The notes beneath the pieces are model-generated. The model did not search any database. It worked only from the letters and a program-made list of their open reading frames with translations, and was not told where the DNA came from. Below, piece by piece: positions 1 through 6,886 of a stretch of DNA of 21,839 nt. Position 1 is the stretch's first letter, and each line of letters begins with the position of its first letter. Source of the stretch: Comamonadaceae bacterium (GTDB lineage: Bacteria; Pseudomonadota; Gammaproteobacteria; Burkholderiales; Burkholderiaceae_C); NCBI GenBank assembly GCA_947464665.1, contig CANHXV010000009.1, positions 1 through 21,839 of the forward strand. Direction: 5' to 3'. A program made the position numbers and the translations under genes.

Positions 1-86
1 CAGCGCGTGAAGCCAGCGCCACCATTGTTTTCATTGTGTGCGATCGAGGTGATCGTTATCTTTCCACAGGAGTTTTTCCAGCATGA
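1..86 (+). CDS. cysM: Cysteine synthase B (CysM), C-terminal end only
   Basis: The reading frame is open from the left edge (first full codon at base 3) and stops with TGA at 84-86. It gives 27 residues ending CDRGDRYLSTGVFPA. The CDRGDRYLSTGVF tail is the familiar C-terminus of O-acetylserine sulfhydrylase B, the PLP enzyme that makes cysteine from O-acetylserine and sulfide or thiosulfate in the cytoplasm. The body of the gene, with the PLP lysine, lies left of the window. Its stop overlaps the ATG of the following Nudix gene (ATGA), so the two are probably translationally coupled. Only this short tail is visible, so the call rests on that motif. Confidence 0.8.
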   Translation, partial: AREASATIVFIVCDRGDRYLSTGVFPA

Positions 87-631
87 TCGAATACCGTTTT
101 TGCCCATGCTGTGGATCTCAGCTGTCTTGGGTGCCGCAGATGGAAGATGGCGGCGAAAAACTTCGCTTGCGCTGCACACAATGCGACTTCACGCATTGGA
201 ACAATCCCACACCTGTCTTGGCTGGTATTGTGCAAGTCGGCAATCAAATTTTATTGGCCCGCAATGCAGCATGGACAGGCCGAAAATTTGCATTGATCAC
301 GGGTTTCATGGAAGCTGGCGAATCGCCCGAAGATGGCATTGCTAGAGAAATTGCTGAGGAAACCAACCTGCAGGTCAGCGCCTTGAAACTGATCGGTGTC
401 TATGATTTCCAACGCATGAACCAAGTGATCATTGCGTACCACGCTGTTGCTTCGGGTGTGGTCAAGTTATCGCCAGAATTGGCTGAGTACAAGATGTTCA
501 ATTTTGATGAGTTGGTGTGCTGGCCGGCGGGTACGGGCTATGCACTCGGCGATTGGTTGCGTACGCAAGGCATTGAACCTAAATTTATGACGTGGGAAGA
601 GCGCGACGCGCAAGGCCGTGCTGCCGAGTAA
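83..631 (+). CDS. Nudix hydrolase with N-terminal zinc ribbon (NudC-like)
   Basis: This 182-residue protein joins two modules. A zinc ribbon lies at residues 7-34 (CPCC then CTQC, i.e. Cys7/Cys10 and Cys31/Cys34), and a Nudix domain follows. The Nudix box at residues 74-96 reads GFMEAGE, then REIAEETNL, which fits G-x5-E-x7-REUxEExGU except that the last Gly is Asn95. Nudix enzymes hydrolyse nucleoside diphosphates linked to another group, using metal bound by the REUxEE glutamates. The ribbon-plus-Nudix layout recalls NADH pyrophosphatase NudC, but at 182 residues it is shorter than E. coli NudC (257), so the substrate is uncertain. The ATG is chosen because it overlaps the cysM stop as ATGA and leads directly into the ribbon. 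Co-transcription with cysM is likely. Confidence 0.88.
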   Translation: MIEYRFCPCCGSQLSWVPQMEDGGEKLRLRCTQCDFTHWNNPTPVLAGIVQVGNQILLARNAAWTGRKFALITGFMEAGESPEDGIAREIAEETNLQVSALKLIGVYDFQRMNQVIIAYHAVASGVVKLSPELAEYKMFNFDELVCWPAGTGYALGDWLRTQGIEPKFMTWEERDAQGRAAE

Positions 632-663
632 AACGATTTGAATAAAGAAATTTTGGAGATGCC

Positions 664-897
664 ATGAGCCTCGCATTTGACATTGAGCTTGATACCTGTG
701 GCCTCAATTGCCCTTTGCCTATTTTGAAAGCCAAGAAATCACTGACCACCATGCAATCGGGTCAGGTGCTTAAAGTCTTGTCCACAGACCCTGGTGCCCA
801 GCGTGACTTTGAAGCCTTCGCCAGACAAACAGGCAATGAGTTGCTCCTGCAAGAAACCGATGGCGATCGGTTCCTTATTTGGATGAAGCGGCGTTGA
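664..897 (+). CDS. TusA-family sulfurtransferase
   Basis: A 77-residue protein of SirA/TusA type. The signature CGLNCPLPILKAKKSL lies at residues 12-27. Cys16 of the CPxP motif is the residue that carries persulfide sulfur in this family. An extra Cys12 lies four residues before it. The length matches single-domain TusA proteins (about 75-85 residues). TusA members shuttle sulfur for tRNA thiolation, molybdopterin or sulfur oxidation, and sequence alone does not say which applies here. GGAG at 655-658, five bases before the ATG, is a good ribosome binding site. The gene follows the Nudix gene by 32 bases and lies in the same direction as cysM, a cysteine-making gene, which suits a role in sulfur handling. 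Confidence 0.87.
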   Translation: MSLAFDIELDTCGLNCPLPILKAKKSLTTMQSGQVLKVLSTDPGAQRDFEAFARQTGNELLLQETDGDRFLIWMKRR

Positions 898-901
898 GGA
901 A

Positions 902-927
902 AAAAAGCTTCAAGACTGAAACTTTTT
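902..927. terminator. Weak AT-rich hairpin between convergent genes
   Basis: Bases 902-911 (AAAAAGCTTC) pair with 918-927 (GAAACTTTTT) around a six-base loop, with one mismatch in ten pairs. It sits five bases after the TusA-like stop and 20 bases before the galU stop, where terminators for both directions would be expected. The stem is poor in G and C, so it is only a candidate. Confidence 0.35.
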
Positions 928-946
928 GAAAGTGAAAGATCTTATT

Positions 947-1834
947 TCAGAGCTTCAGAGTTTTGAGATAAGCCCTGAACGACTCACCCACTTGTGGATG
1001 CTCTAGAGCCAATTCAACGGTTGCCTCTAAGAAGCCTTCTTTGCTGCCGCAGTCGTATCGCTTGCCTTCGTATTGAAATGCGTAAACAGCTTCACGAGAT
1101 TTCAATCGGGCAATGGCATCGGTCAGTTGAATTTCGCCTCCCACACCCGTGGGTTGGTTTCTAATCTCTTCGAAAATACCAGGTGTGAGAATGTACCGTC
1201 CAGCAACACCCATTCGCGAAGGGGCTTTTTCTAGCGTTGGTTTTTCAACAATTTGCTCGACACGAATCAATTGCTTGCCCGCAGACTCTCCGGCAACGAT
1301 ACCGTAGCGTTTGACATGCTCAAGGGGTACTTCTTGGACAGCCAAAATGGAGCGACCTTGTTGCTCGTAGGCCTTGACCATTTGCGCCAAGATGGAAGGG
1401 CCACCTTTGAGTCCCACCATGAGGTCGTCTGCCAGAAGCACTGCAAAAGGCTCTTGCCCTACCATGGCTTCTGCGCACAGCACAGCATGGCCTAAACCCA
1501 AAGAACGCGGTTGACGGACGTATGCACAAACCATGTCGTCGGGTTGCACAGAACGAACCAACTTCAAAAGCTCTTCTTTGTGCGCACTTTCAAGTTCGGT
1601 TTCAAGTTCATAGGCTGTGTCGAAATGGTCTTCAATGGCGCGTTTGCTGCGGCCTGTGACAAAGATCATGTGACGAACGCCTGCAGAATAAGCCTCCTCA
1701 ACGGCATATTGAATGAGAGGCTTGTCCACGATAGGCAGCATTTCTTTGGGCGCGGCTTTGGTGGCAGGCAGGAAACGGGTTCCCAATCCGGCCACAGGGA
1801 ACACTGCTTTTCTAATGCTGGGTTGTTCGCTCAT
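947..1834 (-). CDS. galU: UTP-glucose-1-phosphate uridylyltransferase
   Basis: GalU makes UDP-glucose from UTP and glucose-1-phosphate in the cytoplasm. UDP-glucose feeds lipopolysaccharide, exopolysaccharide and galactose metabolism. The 295-residue product has the nucleotidyltransferase signature near its N-terminus (AVFPVAGLGTRFLPATKAAP, residues 10-29), with the G-L-G-T-R loop and the following Lys. Later come LLADDLMVG, VEKP and VGGEIQLTDAIA, all typical of bacterial GalU. The length is normal for the family (about 290-300). ATG at 1834 begins just before the conserved first strand. No strong Shine-Dalgarno is seen (only AGAGAAA upstream). The gene lies 66 bases downstream of valS on the same strand. 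It may be co-transcribed with valS or use its own extended -10 promoter in the gap. Confidence 0.96.
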   Translation of the reverse strand: MSEQPSIRKAVFPVAGLGTRFLPATKAAPKEMLPIVDKPLIQYAVEEAYSAGVRHMIFVTGRSKRAIEDHFDTAYELETELESAHKEELLKLVRSVQPDDMVCAYVRQPRSLGLGHAVLCAEAMVGQEPFAVLLADDLMVGLKGGPSILAQMVKAYEQQGRSILAVQEVPLEHVKRYGIVAGESAGKQLIRVEQIVEKPTLEKAPSRMGVAGRYILTPGIFEEIRNQPTGVGGEIQLTDAIARLKSREAVYAFQYEGKRYDCGSKEGFLEATVELALEHPQVGESFRAYLKTLKL

Positions 1835-1872
1835 TTGAAGTTTCTCTGAAGTTCAACTCAATGGATGGCAAA

Positions 1873-1881
1873 ATTATCACA
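1873..1881 (-). promoter_or_regulatory. Candidate extended -10 promoter for galU
   Basis: On the minus strand this reads TGTGATAAT, i.e. TGn followed by GATAAT (5 of 6 matches to TATAAT). A TTGAAA lies upstream (1899-1904) but the 20-base spacing is too long for a good -35. An extended -10 does not need one. Initiation would fall near 1866 and give a leader of about 30 bases before the galU ATG. This is pattern matching only. Confidence 0.35.
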
Positions 1882-1900
1882 ATCGTGTGACGTCTGTATT

Positions 1901-4867
1901 TCAAGTTTTTGAAGGTGCTGCTTCTAGCTGCAAAAGTTGAGCCTTCATTTTGCTTAGGGTCGCTTCAAAATCAGCAACACGTTTGCGCTCTTGTTCAATC
2001 ACGGTTGGCGGCGCTTTGGCCACAAAGGCTTCGTTGCTGAGCTTGCCATTGGCCTTGCTAATTTCACCCTCAAGTCGGGCTACTTCTTTTCCGAGACGAA
2101 TCTTTTCTGCCGCGACATCAACCTCCATGAACAAGCACAAGCGTGCTTCGCCCACCATCGCAACGGGCGCTGCGGCGGCTGCTTTTGTCCACTCAGCTTC
2201 GTTGTCAAACAGCTTGACTTCGTTCAACTTGGCCAAAGCTTGTAGGACTGGGCCAGCAGCTTTCATGAATGCTGAATCGCCCAACACGTACAAAGGCAAC
2301 TTGGTGGCTGGGGAGACACTCATTTCGCCGCGTAAATTACGACAAGCATCGACCAAGGTTTTCAGCTTGGCGACATGCGCCTCGGCAGGTTCGTCAAGGC
2401 GTTCGAGTTGAGCAACAGGGTAAGCCGCGATACTCACAGAAGGGCCCGCACGACCCGCCACAGGCGCTACTTTTTGCCACAATTCTTCGGTAATGAAGGG
2501 CGTGATGGGGTGTGCCAAACGCAGAATGGTTTCTAAAGTGCGGATGAGTGTGCGACGTGTAGCGCGCTGTTGAGATGCATCACCTGTGTTGATTTGTACC
2601 TTGGCAATTTCTAAATACCAATCGCAGAACTCGTTCCACACAAAGTCGTAAATCACGTTGGCCACGTTGTCTAAGCGGTACTCGGCAAAGCCTTTGGCCA
2701 CATCGGCTTCCACGCGTTGAATCTTGGAAGAGATCCAACGATCAGCTTGGCTGAAGTTCATGTAGCCATGTGCAGGGCCGCCTACAGCGCATTCTGCTTT
2801 GGTGTGTTCCTTCAGTCCGCAGTCTTGACCTTCGCAATTCATGAGAACAAAACGCGTGGCGTTCCACAGTTTGTTGCAAAAGTTGCGATAGCCTTCGCAG
2901 CGTTTGCTGTCAAAGTTGATGCTGCGACCCAATGAAGCTAGTGCAGCAAACGTGAACCTGAGGGCGTCAGCTCCATAAGCTGGAATGCCTTCAGGGAATT
3001 CTTTTTGCGTGTTCTTGCGCACCTGCGGCGCAGTTTCGGGCTTGCGCAAACCTTGTGATCGCTTTTCGAGCAAGGGCTCTAGGGAAATGCCGTCGATCAA
3101 ATCGACAGGGTCAAGCACATTGCCCTCAGATTTGCTCATCTTCTTGCCTTGTGCATCGCGCACCAGGCCGTGGATGTAAACGTGTTTGAAAGGCACGCGA
3201 CCCGTGAAGTGCGTGGTCATCATGATCATTCGGGCAACCCAGAAAAAGATGATGTCGTAGCCTGTGACCAACACAGAGGATGGCAAGTACAAATCATAGT
3301 CTTGTGTTTTGTTGGTACCAGTTGAGCCGACGGCTTCAGGCCAACCCATGGTAGAGAAGGGCACCAAGGCTGAGGAGTACCAAGTGTCCAGAACATCTTC
3401 GTCGCGCTTGAGTTTTTGACCGGCGCCTGCCTGTGCTTGTGCTTCGGCCTCTGACTTGGCCACGTATACATGGCCTTCTTCATCGTACCAAGCAGGGATT
3501 TGATGACCCCACCACAGCTGACGAGAGATGCACCAGTCTTGAATGTTGTTCATCCATTGGTCATAAGTGTTGACCCAATTCTCGGGAACAAAATTCACTT
3601 GACCGGTGTGAACCGCGTCAATGGCTTTTTGTGCAATGCTTTTGCCAGTTGGATCTTGCGGGCTGACTTTGTTCACAGCCACAAACCATTGGTCCGTGAG
3701 CATAGGTTCGACCACTTGGCCGGTGCGAGCGCAAATGGGCAGCATCAGTTTGTGGGGCTTGATTTCAATCAGCAGGCCTTGAGCTTCCAAGTCTTTGATG
3801 ACGGCTTTTCGCGCCACGAAGCGGTCCATGCCTTGATAGGCTTTAGGTCCGTTTTCGTTCACAGTGGCCGTCAATGTGAAGATGGTGATGAGCGGCAAGT
3901 TGTGACGCATGGAGCAAGCGTAATCATTGGCATCGTGTGCCCCAGTAATCTTCACGCAACCGGAGCCAAATTCACGGTCAACAAAGTCGTCAGCAATGAT
4001 AGGAATCTGGCGATCGCACAAAGGCAGGTCAACTTGCTTGCCTACCAAGTGTTTGTAACGATCGTCTTCAGGGTGAACGGCCAATGCGCCGTCGGCCATC
4101 ATGGTTTCCGGGCGGGTGGTGGCAATGGTCATGCCTTTTTGCATCACGCCGTCGATCAGCTGAGGTCCGTCTGAAAACGGGTACAAGATGTAATGCATCT
4201 TGCCGTCGGCTTCGGTGTTTTCCACTTCTAAATCGGACACGGCGCTTTGCAACACTGGGTCCCAGCTGACCAAACGTTTGCCGCGGTAAATGAGGCCTTG
4301 CTCGTACAACTTCACAAAGGTTTCGGAGACCACTTTAGACAACTTGTCGTCCATGGTGAAGTACTCGCGGGTCCAGTCCACGCTGTCGCCCATACGGCGC
4401 ATTTGCTCGGTGATGGTGTTGCCTGATTGCTCTTTCCATTCCCACACTTTGGATACAAAGTTTTTTCGCGCTTCGGCGGGCGTCGGGCCCATATCGTGGC
4501 GGCTGATGCCCTGGCCTTGTAATTGGCGCTCCACCACAATTTGCGTAGCAATGCCCGCGTGGTCGGTGCCTGGAATCCAGGCGGTGTTGAAGCCCATCAT
4601 TCGGTGGTAGCGGGTGAGGCTGTCCATGATGGTTTGATTGAATGCGTGGCCCATGTGCAGGGTGCCTGTGACATTTGGCGGCGGCAACTGAATGGCAAAA
4701 CTGGGCGCGTCAGCATTCGGCGCTTGGCTGCCTCGGTGTCCGGCAATGCCATAGCCGCGTTTTTCCCATTCGGGGCCCCAGTGGGCTTCTAATGCGGCAG
4801 GTTCAAAAGACTTGGACAGGCTATCAAGTCCAGGTTGCTGAATCGCGGGGGTGGTCTCGTTGCTCAT
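1901..4867 (-). CDS. valS: Valyl-tRNA synthetase
   Basis: This class I synthetase charges tRNA-Val and edits mischarged threonine. The 988-residue protein (E. coli 951) has PPPNVTGTLHMGH (residues 62-74, the HIGH motif), the CP1 editing domain with TTRPETMMAD (about 250-259), GKKMSKSEGNV (KMSKS at about 576-580), an anticodon-binding domain around 700-850, and a C-terminal coiled-coil arm rich in Lys, Glu and Ala (about 910-988). The N-terminal extension before HMGH is a little longer than in E. coli. ATG at 4867 is the only reasonable start, since the next Met lies inside HMGH. No Shine-Dalgarno is seen before it, and the 105-base leader holds two perfect hairpins. It lies downstream of a redox-gene cluster on the same strand and upstream of galU. 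Confidence 0.97.
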   Translation of the reverse strand: MSNETTPAIQQPGLDSLSKSFEPAALEAHWGPEWEKRGYGIAGHRGSQAPNADAPSFAIQLPPPNVTGTLHMGHAFNQTIMDSLTRYHRMMGFNTAWIPGTDHAGIATQIVVERQLQGQGISRHDMGPTPAEARKNFVSKVWEWKEQSGNTITEQMRRMGDSVDWTREYFTMDDKLSKVVSETFVKLYEQGLIYRGKRLVSWDPVLQSAVSDLEVENTEADGKMHYILYPFSDGPQLIDGVMQKGMTIATTRPETMMADGALAVHPEDDRYKHLVGKQVDLPLCDRQIPIIADDFVDREFGSGCVKITGAHDANDYACSMRHNLPLITIFTLTATVNENGPKAYQGMDRFVARKAVIKDLEAQGLLIEIKPHKLMLPICARTGQVVEPMLTDQWFVAVNKVSPQDPTGKSIAQKAIDAVHTGQVNFVPENWVNTYDQWMNNIQDWCISRQLWWGHQIPAWYDEEGHVYVAKSEAEAQAQAGAGQKLKRDEDVLDTWYSSALVPFSTMGWPEAVGSTGTNKTQDYDLYLPSSVLVTGYDIIFFWVARMIMMTTHFTGRVPFKHVYIHGLVRDAQGKKMSKSEGNVLDPVDLIDGISLEPLLEKRSQGLRKPETAPQVRKNTQKEFPEGIPAYGADALRFTFAALASLGRSINFDSKRCEGYRNFCNKLWNATRFVLMNCEGQDCGLKEHTKAECAVGGPAHGYMNFSQADRWISSKIQRVEADVAKGFAEYRLDNVANVIYDFVWNEFCDWYLEIAKVQINTGDASQQRATRRTLIRTLETILRLAHPITPFITEELWQKVAPVAGRAGPSVSIAAYPVAQLERLDEPAEAHVAKLKTLVDACRNLRGEMSVSPATKLPLYVLGDSAFMKAAGPVLQALAKLNEVKLFDNEAEWTKAAAAAPVAMVGEARLCLFMEVDVAAEKIRLGKEVARLEGEISKANGKLSNEAFVAKAPPTVIEQERKRVADFEATLSKMKAQLLQLEAAPSKT

Positions 4868-4875
4868 GGGCTGGG

Positions 4876-4905
4876 TATGTAGAAATTGCCAAGAGGCAAT
4901 GTCAG
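4876..4905 (-). promoter_or_regulatory. Possible valS promoter giving a near-leaderless mRNA
   Basis: On the minus strand CTGACA (4900-4905, 5 of 6 to TTGACA) is followed after 18 bases by TACATA (4876-4881, 3 of 6 to TATAAT). Only eight bases then separate it from the valS ATG. Transcription would start at or next to the ATG, which would fit the lack of a Shine-Dalgarno. The -10 match is poor, so this is a weak candidate. Confidence 0.22.
4885..4900. repeat. Perfect inverted repeat just before valS (6-bp arms)
   Basis: ATTGCC (4885-4890) and GGCAAT (4895-4900) form a perfect six-base stem with a four-base loop, ending 18 bases from the valS start. On the valS strand the stem is followed by TTTCT, too short for a convincing terminator. 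It could be an operator-like palindrome, an RNA hairpin or chance. Confidence 0.45.
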
Positions 4906-4928
4906 GAATGGACGAAAGCCATGATTTT

Positions 4929-4946
4929 ACTGGGCTAGTGCCCAGT
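4929..4946. repeat. Perfect inverted repeat in the valS leader (7-bp arms)
   Basis: ACTGGGC (4929-4935) and GCCCAGT (4940-4946) form a perfect seven-base, GC-rich stem around TAGT. It lies 27 bases downstream of the DUF2783-like stop on the minus strand. On that strand it is followed by A residues, so it is not a classical terminator of the upstream genes. On the plus strand it is followed by TTTC, but no plus-strand gene precedes it. It may be a 3'-end hairpin protecting the upstream message. Confidence 0.5.
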
Positions 4947-4972
4947 TTTCGGGGGCAAAGAAAGCTAATGGC

Positions 4973-5155
4973 TCAGTTCTTAGCCGATTCAATGCAATCT
5001 TTGAGGACTGCCGCATTGCCCACCTGATTGGCCAGCAGCAGAATTAAGCGCATATTGAGCTGCTCTGATTGCTCAGAGCTTAAGCCCTCATGCATATTCA
5101 GCAATTGTTCGTAAAAGCCATCGGCGTCTTGCAAGTTCAGTTCTGTTTTCATCAT
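4973..5155 (-). CDS. Small DUF2783-like protein of unknown function
   Basis: About 60 residues starting MMKTELNLQDADGFYEQL, acidic and probably all-helical, with a conserved-looking core NMRLILLLANQVGNAAVL. By memory this resembles the DUF2783 family, small proteins often encoded beside FAD-dependent oxidoreductases. No biochemical role is established that I know of. An alternative GTG start at 5182 would add nine residues and overlap the upstream gene by ten bases. The ATG at 5155 is preferred because the family-like sequence begins there and it lies 17 bases past the upstream stop. A second ATG follows immediately at 5152. The tight position behind the monooxygenase suggests a partner or accessory subunit, but that is inference from context. 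Confidence 0.72.
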   Translation of the reverse strand: MMKTELNLQDADGFYEQLLNMHEGLSSEQSEQLNMRLILLLANQVGNAAVLKDCIESAKN

Positions 5156-5172
5156 GGTGAGTCCGAATTGAA

Positions 5173-6882
5173 TCAAAGGCACAAAGAAGTGGCTACAGCC
5201 GCAATCAAATCACCGTTCACACCTTGGCCGGTGTCTGCCAAATAGCCGTCGGGTCGGATCACGGCCCAACCGCCAGCAGGCACCGCAGTGCAGGCACTTT
5301 TTAAATGACCTTGCTTGTCCCAAACATGCTCGCGGGCCTGCGCGCTGTTGCCTTTGGTAAGAACCTGTACACATCGAACGGGCAGGCCAGATGCGCTGAG
5401 TTCTTGAAGCCTTTTGAGGGATGCCTTGGATTGCTCGCCAAATACCAAAATTAGCAAACGGCCATCCGCCCATTGAAGCAGATCGTTCAGTGCACCTGTT
5501 TTGCCAGGACGCCATTGAATCTTGACGTTTTGTACCGAGGTCCCGCCAGTGTCTCCGCAGATCCGTGAGCCGCTGTAAGTATTGGCCACTGCCATGCGCC
5601 CGGTGTTAATGAGAGAGCGTGCAAAAGGGAACTGTTTGGCCAAGCTGATGGTGGCTTTTCGAAAGGCGCGTTCAACGCCATCAGCGGGCCTTAAAAACCG
5701 TGCAGTACGTCGCGTGACTTTCACGTTTTCTTGCGCGGCTTCTAGTCGCTCGTCGTTGTAACTCTCAAGCAGGGCTTCGTCTGCATGGCCCCGTAGTACC
5801 GCCGCCAATTTCCAAGCCAAATTGTCTGCATCGGCCACACCGGTGTTGCCACCCCTTGCGCCAAAGGGGTTCACAATTTTGGCAGTATCGCCCATGAAAA
5901 ACACCCGACCCATGCGCAGGTTGGTGAGACACTGGCTCTTGTAGGCATAAGGACCCACCCACACAATGTCGACCTTGACGTTTTTGCCAAATTGACGCTC
6001 TAAGCGCTCGCGCACTACGTCTTCACGGCTGATGTAAGCTGCATCGGCATTGGGTGCCATTTGGTAGTCGATACGCCATACATCATCGGCCATCAGGTGT
6101 TGCCAGACCGCACGGTTTTCATTGAAGGGCGCTTCAATCCAAGTGTGGCGCTCGGTAGGGGGGTATGTGTCAAAGCGCACATCGGCAATGCACCAACGGT
6201 CATCACCTTTCTTGCTTTCCATGCCGACACCAGTCCATGCGTGAAACGGGGTGTGCGATCCGGTTGCATCGATCACATGATCGGCTTGCAGTTGGTAAGT
6301 GCCTTCGGGTGTTTCAACGCTAAGGGTTGCGAAGTCTTTGTTTTGCTTGAAGGCTGTGACGCGTGACTGCCAGCGCAAATCGACAGTACCTAGCTCTTGA
6401 ATGCGCTCTACCAGGTAGCCTTCAATGTAAAACTGTTGAATGTTGATAAAAGCGGGTTGCTGTGAAAGACTGAAATTGCTTTGTTGCTTGAGGTCAAAGT
6501 TGTAGACCTCGTCATCGCCCGCAAATGTTCGACCTACGCTCCATTGAATGCCTTTTTTGGCGATGCGGTCAAACACACCTAGTTTTTGAAAAATCTCCAG
6601 TGATTTTTGGGTGTAACAAATGCCGCGAGAAGAAGCGCCCTTCACCCCAACGGTGTTGTCTTCGTCTAAGAGGACGGCTTTGATGCCTAAGTTGGCCAAG
6701 GCGCAAGCTAAGGTCAGCCCTGAAATTCCGCCCCCCACAATAACCACCGCGTGCCGCAAAGTTTTGTTTTGAGACAACTCTGGGGGTTTGACAAAAGCAT
6801 ATTCGGGCAGTGTGTAGCCAGTGCCTTGAGTGAACTCATAGCCATTGGTAAATTGAACGTCTTGAAAGTTAGGGGTGTTCAT
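5173..6882 (-). CDS. FAD-dependent monooxygenase, aromatic-hydroxylase type
   Basis: A 569-residue flavoprotein of the p-hydroxybenzoate hydroxylase superfamily, nearest in build to MhpA/PheA-type hydroxylases. The N-terminal Rossmann motif AVVIVGGGISGLTLA (residues 45-59) binds the ADP part of FAD, with the acidic LLDED at the end of strand 2. DATGSH lies at about 205-210, and GDTAKIVNPFGARGGNTG (331-348) is the second FAD motif. The C-terminal part, ending with RPDGYLAD, resembles the thioredoxin-like tail of phenol hydroxylases. Such enzymes hydroxylate aromatic rings using NAD(P)H and oxygen, but the substrate is not readable here. ATG at 6882 lies four bases after the upstream oxidoreductase stop. 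A TTG at 6900 would overlap it and is less likely. A 40-residue N-terminal lead precedes the FAD motif, longer than usual. Confidence 0.88.
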   Translation of the reverse strand: MNTPNFQDVQFTNGYEFTQGTGYTLPEYAFVKPPELSQNKTLRHAVVIVGGGISGLTLACALANLGIKAVLLDEDNTVGVKGASSRGICYTQKSLEIFQKLGVFDRIAKKGIQWSVGRTFAGDDEVYNFDLKQQSNFSLSQQPAFINIQQFYIEGYLVERIQELGTVDLRWQSRVTAFKQNKDFATLSVETPEGTYQLQADHVIDATGSHTPFHAWTGVGMESKKGDDRWCIADVRFDTYPPTERHTWIEAPFNENRAVWQHLMADDVWRIDYQMAPNADAAYISREDVVRERLERQFGKNVKVDIVWVGPYAYKSQCLTNLRMGRVFFMGDTAKIVNPFGARGGNTGVADADNLAWKLAAVLRGHADEALLESYNDERLEAAQENVKVTRRTARFLRPADGVERAFRKATISLAKQFPFARSLINTGRMAVANTYSGSRICGDTGGTSVQNVKIQWRPGKTGALNDLLQWADGRLLILVFGEQSKASLKRLQELSASGLPVRCVQVLTKGNSAQAREHVWDKQGHLKSACTAVPAGGWAVIRPDGYLADTGQGVNGDLIAAVATSLCL

Positions 6883-6886
6883 GGTT

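Noticed and set aside
1950..2411. 153-residue plus-strand open frame opposite the end of valS
   Set aside because: The product is a Ser/Ala/Leu-rich low-complexity string, antisense to the coiled-coil arm of ValS.
3470..4174. 234-residue plus-strand open frame opposite valS
   Set aside because: It lies wholly antisense to a strongly conserved synthetase, has no recognisable domain or ribosome site, and is the length expected from codon bias on the other strand.
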